This document shows positions 57,441 to 64,000 of a stretch of DNA of 64,000 nt, piece by piece. The stretch is from Pannonibacter phragmitetus_B (GTDB lineage: Bacteria; Pseudomonadota; Alphaproteobacteria; Rhizobiales; Stappiaceae), in contig NZ_JBNINT010000001.1 of NCBI RefSeq assembly GCF_050510895.1, positions 3,658,001-3,722,000 on the forward strand, read 5' to 3'. The notes under the pieces were generated by a model. That model was given only the letters and a program-made list of their open reading frames with translations, did no database searches and had not been told where the DNA came from. Each line of letters starts with the position of its first letter. The first letter of the stretch is position 1. A program made the translations under genes and the position numbers.

Positions 57441-57905
57441 TCAGGCACCTTGGGTTCTCAACATCGTCAGAGCGGCCTCATCAAGGCCAAGCTTCTGCAA
57501 CGGGGCAGGCGGCGTCAGGCGCCGGTCCAGAGAAATGAAATGTGTGGCGTTTGCTGCGAGGGCCACTGCCAGATGAAGCCTGTCCGGCAGACGGACCTTT
57601 GCGGAAAGACGTGTCGCCAGATCAGCTGCGACAAACATATGGTCACGGAGCACAGGCACCAGAGCAACGCAGCCACTATCTATCAGAAGCGTTTCGTAGG
57701 TGGAGCGGATCAAGTTCCGGTCTTCAGCATTCAACTCTGCTGAACGGAAGGATAGAACCTCGGCAAGCGTCAGCTCGCTCGTGACGGCACTCAGTTTTCT
57801 ACTGGCTACCATACGCAGGATTTGCCGGGCGCATTCTGCGGCCGGATCGTCAGCCAATCCCTCGATCGCGCTGATGAACACCATGGTATCGAGGTAAAGC
57901 AGCAT
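57441..57905 (-). CDS. PIN-domain toxin (VapC-like)
   Basis: A 154-residue PIN-domain RNase-type toxin. Acidic residues of the PIN site appear in YLDTMVF (Asp6), TLAEVLS (Glu), PDRLHLAVA (Asp) and SLDRRL (Asp). The family cleaves tRNA or rRNA and is neutralised by the paired antitoxin. Its start overlaps the antitoxin stop by one base (TGATG) and its stop lies 4 bp before yejF. It therefore sits inside the oligopeptide transporter operon. Confidence 0.85.
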   Translation of the reverse strand: MLLYLDTMVFISAIEGLADDPAAECARQILRMVASRKLSAVTSELTLAEVLSFRSAELNAEDRNLIRSTYETLLIDSGCVALVPVLRDHMFVAADLATRLSAKVRLPDRLHLAVALAANATHFISLDRRLTPPAPLQKLGLDEAALTMLRTQGA

Positions 57906-58144
57906 CAGCTCTGCCGCCCCCACCCTTCACGCTCGGCATCAAGGGCCTCCTGAAGAGCCTTGGAAGACAGCCGAACCCCGGCAGGAACCTGAGCAAAAAG
58001 CCCCTCCAGACTATGTTCAGCCCGCCGCTCATCCAGTCCAGGCCCTTCCACCGTCACCTGCACGCGCGTGCCGGCAGGAAGGCCTGCACGCAGATCTTCG
58101 GGAAGTTTTTCAACCGGGTACCCGGTCTTAACGATCCTGTTCAT
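57905..58144 (-). CDS. Putative antitoxin of the PIN toxin
   Basis: A 79-residue protein with overlapping stop/start with the PIN toxin, the usual antitoxin-first order. It starts MNRIVKTGYPVEKLPEDL, with a central acidic helix (ERRAEHSLEGLF) that may mask the toxin. No AbrB, ribbon-helix-helix or Phd DNA-binding motif is obvious, so autoregulation is unproven. It ends 27 bp after yejE. Confidence 0.72.
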   Translation of the reverse strand: MNRIVKTGYPVEKLPEDLRAGLPAGTRVQVTVEGPGLDERRAEHSLEGLFAQVPAGVRLSSKALQEALDAEREGWGRQS

Positions 58145-58170
58145 GGCTGCGCTCCTTTGGCGCAAGTCTA

Positions 58171-59325
58171 TCACACAAAACTCTTGCGCGGATCGAAGGC
58201 GTCGCGCACCGCCTCGCCGATGAAGATCAGCAGGCTGAGCATCAGCGAGATGACGAAGAAGCCGGTGATGGCGATCCAGGGGGCCTGAAGGTTGTTCTTG
58301 CCCTGCGCCAGCATTTCCCCCAGCGAGGCGGAACCGGGCGGCAGGCCGAAGCCCAGGAAGTCCAGCGCCGTCAGCGTCGAGATCGAGCCATTGAGGATGA
58401 AGGGCATAAAGGTCAGCGTTGCCACCATGGCGTTGGGCAGGAGGTGCCGCCACATGATCGTGCGGTTGGACACACCAAGCGCACGGGCGGCAGCGATATA
58501 TTCAAAATTCCGCCCGCGCAGGAACTCCGCCCGCACGACGCCGACAAGCGACACCCATGAGAAGGCGAGCAGGATGAAGAACAGGGTCCAGAAGCCAGGT
58601 ATCAGCACGGAGGAGATGATCAGGATGAGGTAGAGCGTCGGAATGGCGCTCCAGATCTCGATGAAGCGCTGGAACAGAAGATCCACCCAACCGCCGTAGA
58701 AGCCCTGTACCGCACCGGCGCCGATGCCTATGCCCGAGGAGGCGATGGTGAGCACGAGGCCAAAGATCACCGAGATGCGGAAACCGTAGACGAGGCGGGC
58801 GAGGATGTCGCGGCCCTGATCGTCCGTGCCGAGCCAGTTCCAGTTGCCCATTGTGCAGCCGGGATCTTCCGCTCCCAGCGGATAACGGGCACAGCGCTGC
58901 TCCTTGTCCATCATCCAGGAGGGCGGCGCCGGGGCCGGGACCGGAATGTCGCGGTTGACCGTCCGGTAGGAATAACGCACCGGCGGCCAGATCATCCAGC
59001 CGTTGGCGTTGATCTCGTCCTGAATGAAGGGATCGCGGTAATCGGTGACAGCGAGAAAGCCGCCGAATTTTTCTTCCGGATAATCGACCAGAACCGGGGA
59101 TAGCAGCTCGCCCTTGTAGGAGACGAGCACCGGCTTGTCATTGACAAGCACCTCGGCACAGAGCGACAGGCCAAAGAGCACGAGGAAGATCCAGAGCGAC
59201 CAGTAGCCACGCCGGTTCGCCCGGAAATTGGCGAGCCTGCGGCGGTTGATCGGCGAAAGGGAGAAGCGGCCGCGCGGGGCCGGCGCTGCCTCGGGAGACG
59301 CGGATGCCGTGCTGGTGCTGTCCAT
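58171..59325 (-). CDS. yejE: Oligopeptide ABC permease, YejE-like
   Basis: A 384-residue inner-membrane permease of the DppC/OppC class, larger than OppC because of a long periplasmic insert (about residues 70-160) with WNWLGTDDQGRDI marking the family segment. The EAA loop reads AARALGVSNRTIMWRHLLP. It starts 3 bp after the yejB stop and pairs with YejB. Confidence 0.92.
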   Translation of the reverse strand: MDSTSTASASPEAAPAPRGRFSLSPINRRRLANFRANRRGYWSLWIFLVLFGLSLCAEVLVNDKPVLVSYKGELLSPVLVDYPEEKFGGFLAVTDYRDPFIQDEINANGWMIWPPVRYSYRTVNRDIPVPAPAPPSWMMDKEQRCARYPLGAEDPGCTMGNWNWLGTDDQGRDILARLVYGFRISVIFGLVLTIASSGIGIGAGAVQGFYGGWVDLLFQRFIEIWSAIPTLYLILIISSVLIPGFWTLFFILLAFSWVSLVGVVRAEFLRGRNFEYIAAARALGVSNRTIMWRHLLPNAMVATLTFMPFILNGSISTLTALDFLGFGLPPGSASLGEMLAQGKNNLQAPWIAITGFFVISLMLSLLIFIGEAVRDAFDPRKSFV

Positions 59326-59328
59326 GGC

Positions 59329-60441
59329 TCAGACCTCCCGGCTTTCAAAGTCGATCCGTGGATCGATCCAGGTGTAGGTGAGATCGGAAAGGAGGTTCAC
59401 CAGAAGCCCCATGAGCGAGAAAATGTAGAGCGTCGCAAAGACCACCGCATAGTCCCGGTTGATGACGGATTCAAAGCCGAGCAACCCCAGACCGTCGAGG
59501 GAGAAGATGGTTTCGATCAGCAGGGAACCGGCGAAGAAGGACGAGATGAAGGCGCCGGGGAAGCCTGCGACGACGATCAGCATCGCGTTGCGGAACACAT
59601 GGCCATAAAGCACCTGGCGCTCGGTCAGGCCCTTGGAACGGGCCGTAATGACATATTGCTTGCGGATCTCGTCGAGAAACGAGTTCTTGGTAAGCAAGGT
59701 CGTCGTGGCAAAGGCAGAGAGCACCATGGCCGCCAGCGGCAGGGTCATGTGCCAGAAGTAATCCGCGATCTTGCCGAAGAGGGACAACTGCTCCCAATTG
59801 TCGGAGGTGAGACCGCGCAGCGGGAACCAGTCATAGAAGGACCCGCCGGCAAACAGCACGATCAGCAGCACGGCAAAGAGGAAGCTCGGGATCGCATAGG
59901 CGACGATGATCACCCCTGAGGTCCAGATGTCGAAGCGCGTGCCGTCCTTCACCGCCTTGCGGATGCCAAGCGGAATGGAAATCGTGTAGGAAATCAGCGT
60001 CATCCATAAGCCGAGCGACATGGAAACCGGCAGTTTTTCCTTGATCAGGTCGATGATGCGGATGTCGCGGAAATAGCTCTCGCCGAAATCGAAGCGGGCA
60101 TAATTCCACAGCATGGTGAGGAACCGCTCCAGCGGCGGCTTGTCGAAGCCGAATTGTGCCTCAAGCTGCTTGATGAAATCCGGATCGAGCCCCTGCGCCC
60201 CACGGTATTTGGAGCTGATGCTGTCGCCGGCCGTTGCCTGGGTCTGGCCGCCTGCGCCGCTGAAATCTCCGCCGCCGCCGCTGATGCGCGACGTGGCCGA
60301 GACATCGGTGCCGGAAAGCTGGGCAATGACCCGCTCCACCGGCCCGCCGGGGGCAAACTGGATGATGACGAAGTTGATCGCCATGATGCCGACCAGCGTC
60401 GGGATCATGAGGAGCAAGCGGCGGAGGATATAGGCGCCCAT
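59329..60441 (-). CDS. yejB: Oligopeptide ABC permease, YejB-like
   Basis: A 370-residue DppB/OppB-class permease with an N-terminal helix (YILRRLLLMIPTLVGI) and an extra periplasmic insert rich in Gly/Ser/Ala (about 40-80), then five further helices. YejB proteins share the insert around GLDPDFIKQLEAQFGFD. It lies 52 bp after the first binding protein. Confidence 0.92.
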   Translation of the reverse strand: MGAYILRRLLLMIPTLVGIMAINFVIIQFAPGGPVERVIAQLSGTDVSATSRISGGGGDFSGAGGQTQATAGDSISSKYRGAQGLDPDFIKQLEAQFGFDKPPLERFLTMLWNYARFDFGESYFRDIRIIDLIKEKLPVSMSLGLWMTLISYTISIPLGIRKAVKDGTRFDIWTSGVIIVAYAIPSFLFAVLLIVLFAGGSFYDWFPLRGLTSDNWEQLSLFGKIADYFWHMTLPLAAMVLSAFATTTLLTKNSFLDEIRKQYVITARSKGLTERQVLYGHVFRNAMLIVVAGFPGAFISSFFAGSLLIETIFSLDGLGLLGFESVINRDYAVVFATLYIFSLMGLLVNLLSDLTYTWIDPRIDFESREV

Positions 60442-60493
60442 GTGTCTGGTCTTGTGCCCTTGTGCCGGGATGGATGAAAAGCGTCAGTGCCTC

Positions 60494-62428
60494 TCAGCCG
60501 CCCATGCCAATCTTCTGTGCCTTTTCGGTGTCAAACCACCAGGTCGATTCCACCGGGAAATCATAGAACGGCGGCTCCTCCGGATAACCGAACACATCCC
60601 AGATTGCCACCGTGTGAAAAGGCTTGAACCACTGCGGCACCCAGTAATGCGACGCCCGCAGCACACGGTCGAGGGCCCGGGCAGCTGTGTTCATCTCCTC
60701 GCGGGAAGTTGCTCCGATAGCCTTTTCAAGCAAGGCATCGATCACCGGGCTGCTGATGCCGGCCATGTTGTAGCTGCCCTTGGTGGCCGCAGACTTGCTG
60801 CCCCAGAAATCGCGGGCAGAATCACCCAGCGTTGGCGAAAGGGCAAAGCGGCGGCCGGTCAATTCGAAATCGAAGTCATTCAGCCTTGACTGATACTGGG
60901 CTGGATCCACCAGCCGCGAAGTCGCCGCAATGCCAAGGCGGCGCAGATTGGTGATATAGGGCTGTACCACGCGATCAAAGGCGGGCGAATTGTCGAGGAA
61001 CTCGATGGTGAAGGGCTTGCCGTCAGTGCCAAGCAGCGTCCCGCCATCCCGCTTCAGCCCAGCCTCAGCCAGAAGGCCGGCGGCGCGGCGCAGCAGATTG
61101 CGATCATTGCCCGAGCCATCGGACACCGGAGCCACATAGACATCACCAAAGACAGATTCAGGCAGATCCGCCCGGAAAGGCTCGAGCAGCGCCAGTTCCT
61201 CCGGCGAAGGCTTGCCTTCGGCCATCATCGTTGAATTCTGGAAGAAGGACTGGCTGCGCGTGTAAGAGCCGTAAAAGAGGTTCTGGTTCGACCATTCAAA
61301 ATCGAAGGCAAGGCCGATGGCCTCGCGCACCCGCGGGTCGGAGAATTTCGGCAGGCGGGTGTTGAAGAACCAGCCCTGAGCCCCGCTCGGGCGGTTGTCC
61401 GGAAATTCCTTCTTCAGCACCCGGCCATCGTTGACGGCAGGGAAATTGTACTCGGTTGCCCATGTCTTGGAGGTGAATTCCTCCTGAAAGGTCATCACGC
61501 CCTTCTTGAAGGCCTCGAAAGCCACCTGGCGCTCGCGGAAGAACTCCAGCCGGATCACATCGAAATTGCCCTGCCCCACATTGACGGGCAGATCCTTGGC
61601 CCACCAGTCCTTCACCCGCTCATATTCGATGAAGCGGCCAACCTCATATTTGCCCACCTTGTAGGGGCCTGAGGACAGCGGCGGCGTCAGCGTCGATTGG
61701 GTGAAGTCATAGGCTGTGTAATAGCGCTTGGAGAAGACCGGCAGTCCCGCGACCGTCAACGGCAGCTGGCGGCTCTGCCTGCCGGAGAAGATCACTTCCA
61801 CCCGCGATTCATCCAGCGCATTTGCGATGGTGAATTCCTGCAGCATCTGGCTGATCAGCGGGTGCCCCTTCTCCTTCAGCAGATTGAAGGAGAAGGCCAC
61901 GTCCTCCGCCGTCAGGCGCGAGCCATCATGAAAGACGGCTTCCGGCCGCAGGTGGAAGACATAGCGGTTGCCCTTGTCGAGGATTTCGACGCCTGAGGCC
62001 AGCATGCCGTACATGGCATCCGGCTCGTCCAGAGCCCGCGCCATCAGCGTGTCGAAGCACATTTCCATGCGCGGCGGCGCATCGCCCTTCAGGATGAAGG
62101 TATTGAAGGTGTTGAAGGTCTGCGGGTTCTGATTGAACCCCCAGCTGGGCGGCGTGAAGACGATCCGCCCGCCCTTCGGGGCAGCCCGGTTCACATAATC
62201 GAAGGCCGTGAAGCCGGGTTCATATTTCAGGTCGCCGAAGACCGACAATCCGTGACGCAGATCTGGCCTTGCCGCCGCTTCCGCAGCTGCTGTGGCCGCA
62301 GCATCAGCTGCCGCAGGACTGACCCCTTGCGCCAGGGCTGAAGCGCCCCAGGGCAGGACACCGAGCGCGGAAGCCGAAGCGCCCAGCTTGAGGATGGAAC
62401 GGCGGGAAAGGGTGTCAGAGCGGCTCAT
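60494..62428 (-). CDS. Extracellular solute-binding protein family 5, YejA-like (copy 1)
   Basis: A 644-residue periplasmic oligopeptide-binding protein. The N-terminus carries a twin-arginine-type signal (LSRRSILKLGASASAL), cleavage probably near ALA-QG (about residue 35). SBP_bac_5 features include KGGRIVFTPPSWGFNQNPQTFNT and the C-terminal WWFDTEKAQKIGMGG. Its start overlaps the upstream binding protein stop (ATGA), so the two are a translationally linked tandem pair. Confidence 0.9.
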   Translation of the reverse strand: MSRSDTLSRRSILKLGASASALGVLPWGASALAQGVSPAAADAAATAAAEAAARPDLRHGLSVFGDLKYEPGFTAFDYVNRAAPKGGRIVFTPPSWGFNQNPQTFNTFNTFILKGDAPPRMEMCFDTLMARALDEPDAMYGMLASGVEILDKGNRYVFHLRPEAVFHDGSRLTAEDVAFSFNLLKEKGHPLISQMLQEFTIANALDESRVEVIFSGRQSRQLPLTVAGLPVFSKRYYTAYDFTQSTLTPPLSSGPYKVGKYEVGRFIEYERVKDWWAKDLPVNVGQGNFDVIRLEFFRERQVAFEAFKKGVMTFQEEFTSKTWATEYNFPAVNDGRVLKKEFPDNRPSGAQGWFFNTRLPKFSDPRVREAIGLAFDFEWSNQNLFYGSYTRSQSFFQNSTMMAEGKPSPEELALLEPFRADLPESVFGDVYVAPVSDGSGNDRNLLRRAAGLLAEAGLKRDGGTLLGTDGKPFTIEFLDNSPAFDRVVQPYITNLRRLGIAATSRLVDPAQYQSRLNDFDFELTGRRFALSPTLGDSARDFWGSKSAATKGSYNMAGISSPVIDALLEKAIGATSREEMNTAARALDRVLRASHYWVPQWFKPFHTVAIWDVFGYPEEPPFYDFPVESTWWFDTEKAQKIGMGG

Positions 62429-64000
62429 TGCGCGCCTCCCGTCTTGGCTGCCAGGCTGGTGTCATACCACCAGATCGTTGGGAAACCGTAGGTGAACTCG
62501 GGCATTTTCTCCGGATGGCCGAAGCGGTTCCAGCGGGCCGTCCGGTCCACATCAGCGTAGAATTGCGGGATCACGTAGTGGTTCCAGAGCAGCACCCGGT
62601 CCAGCGCCCGTGTGGCGGCCACAAGCTCATCGCGGTCCTTGGCGAAAATGACCCTGTCGATCAGCTTGTCCACGGCCGGGTTCCGGATGCCGGCGTAATT
62701 CTGCGAATTCTCGCGGTCCGCCGAGTCCGAGCCCCACATGTTGCGCTGTTCGTTGCCCGGCGACAGGGATTGCGCCCAGACCAGGGTGGTCATCTCGAAG
62801 TCGCGGCTGTTCACCCGGTTGATGTACTGGGGCATATCAACAACCCGCAAGGTCATCGTTATGCCGATGTCCCGGAGGTTCTGCTGATAGGGCAAAAGCG
62901 TGCGCTCCGCGCCCTGATCAAAATAGAGCATCTCGAAGGAGAGCGGATTGCCCTGCTCATCCACCATCTTGCCGCCCTTGAGGGTATAGCCCGCCTCGCG
63001 CAGCAGCTTCACTGCCTCGCGCAGGTTGGCGCGCACCTTTTCCGGCGAGCCGCCAACAGGATTCGTGTAAGGCTCGGTGAAGACCTCCGGCGGAACCTCA
63101 TCGCGGACAGTTTCCAGAATTTCCAGTTCCCTGCCCTCGGGCAGACCCTTGGCTTCCAGCACATCGGTACCGGCGAAATAGGAGTTGATCCGCTTGTTGA
63201 GCCCGCCGGAAATGATGGTGTTGCCGGTTTCGAAATCAAAGGCATAGTTCAGTGCCATCCGCACGCGCGGGTCCTGGAACTTCTTCAGCCGCAGGTTCGG
63301 CACGAAGGCCTGCATCCGGCCCGACCCGTGATCGACAAATTCTTCCTTCACCACACGGCCATCGCGCACGGCGGGGAAGTCATAGTTCTTCAGCCAGGCG
63401 CTGGCGCTGTTCTCCACGTGGAAGTCATACTGACCGCCCTTGAACCCCTCGAAGGCAACCGTGCGGTCGAGGAAGGAAATGTAGCGGACTTCGTCGAAGT
63501 TGTTGGTGCCCACCCGGATCGGCAGGTCTTCCCCCAGTAGTCCTTGACGCGCTCATAGACGACTTCGCGGTTGGCGACAAAGCTCTTCATCCGGTAAGGG
63601 CCAGAGGCGAGCGGAGGCTCAAGCGTGGTGCGGGAAATGTCGCGTTTGTTGCCCTTGGCGTCCGTGCCCTCCCACCAGTGCTTCGGCAGCACGAGGACCT
63701 GACCAACCGTATGCGGCAATTCCCGGTTGCCGGTGGTGGCGAAGCTGAAGCGCACGATACCGCCGGGCAACTCCTCAACCTTGCTCACGTCCTTGTAGTA
63801 AAACTTCTGCTGCGGGCTGAGCTCGGTCGCCTTTTCAAAGGACCAGATCACATCCTGCGGCGTGATGGGCGTGCCGTCCTGCCAGCGGGCCTTGGGATTG
63901 AGCCGGTACTCGACCCAGGAGTAATCGTCCGGATAGCGCATGGCCTCGGCAATGACGCCATACATCGAGCTGATATCAACCTCGTCCAGCGAGGATTCCA
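62425..64000 (-). CDS. Extracellular solute-binding protein family 5, YejA-like (copy 2; frameshifted, partial)
   Basis: The second SBP_bac_5 protein of the yej-type operon, cut off by the window end. The sequence after about the first hundred residues is visible: the segment PKARWQDGTPITPQDVIWSFE, VYERVKDYWGEDLPIRVG (after repair) and the C-terminal tail FPTIWWYDTSLAAKTGGAQ. One G is missing in the run opposite C5 at 63531-63535. It ends in an ATGA overlap with copy 1. Its signal peptide and start lie beyond 64000. Confidence 0.88.

Overview
The window reads as a high-GC alphaproteobacterial chromosome segment. The gene families (CP4-like class II aroA, TIGR02300 acidic zinc-ribbon protein, Hsp20-DUF1150 pair, Omp19-like lipoprotein, sucA-odhB-lpd next to mdh-sucCD) point to Hyphomicrobiales, perhaps Stappiaceae such as Pannonibacter or Labrenzia. 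The genus is inference from gene content, not a database match. I see no prophage, insertion sequence or CRISPR array.

Layout. 0-1 kb: a cold-shock protein and ribosomal protein S21. 1.1-2.1 kb: a secreted protein and a MerR metal regulator. 2.2-11.7 kb: a nine-gene, LacI-controlled operon for purine import and salvage: PotD/ThiB-type ABC importer, nucleoside hydrolase, adenine deaminase, M20 amidohydrolase and purine-type phosphoribosyltransferase, with a perfect 16-bp operator ahead of the regulator. 11.8-21.6 kb (minus strand): the lower TCA cycle, mdh-sucC-sucD and sucA-odhB-HXXEE protein-lpd. 21.8-29.3 kb: zapE, an Omp19-like lipoprotein, a GNAT, a 31-codon mini-gene, an OpgC-like membrane acyltransferase, Hsp20-DUF1150 behind a sigma32-type promoter and a ROSE-like RNA thermometer, and a YjbR protein. 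29.3-32.4 kb: an ECF sigma/anti-sigma pair divergent from a DUF4394 exported protein, with matching promoter motifs on both sides, then a GH25 lysozyme-like protein.

32.4-38.9 kb: ugpBAEC (glycerol-3-phosphate import) divergent from a Na+/phosphate cotransporter, with an 11-bp-periodic Pho-box-like array between them. 39-44.8 kb: a galactofuranose-type sugar importer (ytfQRT-yjfF), its GntR regulator and a cupin. 44.9 kb: tRNA-Ala(GGC). 45.3-50 kb: TIGR02300 protein, aroA-cmk-rpsA. 50-53.4 kb: HIT protein, NudC, histidine phosphatase, lytic transglycosylase. 53.5-55.6 kb: a soluble FIST-domain chemoreceptor. 55.8-64 kb: a yej-type oligopeptide ABC operon with two tandem binding proteins and a PIN-toxin/antitoxin pair between yejE and yejF; the last binding protein runs off the window.

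Many genes are broken by small indels: merR, lacI, nucleoside hydrolase, adenine deaminase, sucA, omp19, opgC, nptA (two), ytfR (two), ytfT, yejF and the last binding protein, probably also the FIST receptor. Nearly all are repaired by adding one base, usually to a G or C run, and the reading frames on both sides remain family-like. I treat them as probable sequencing or consensus deletions and annotate the genes as single coding regions.
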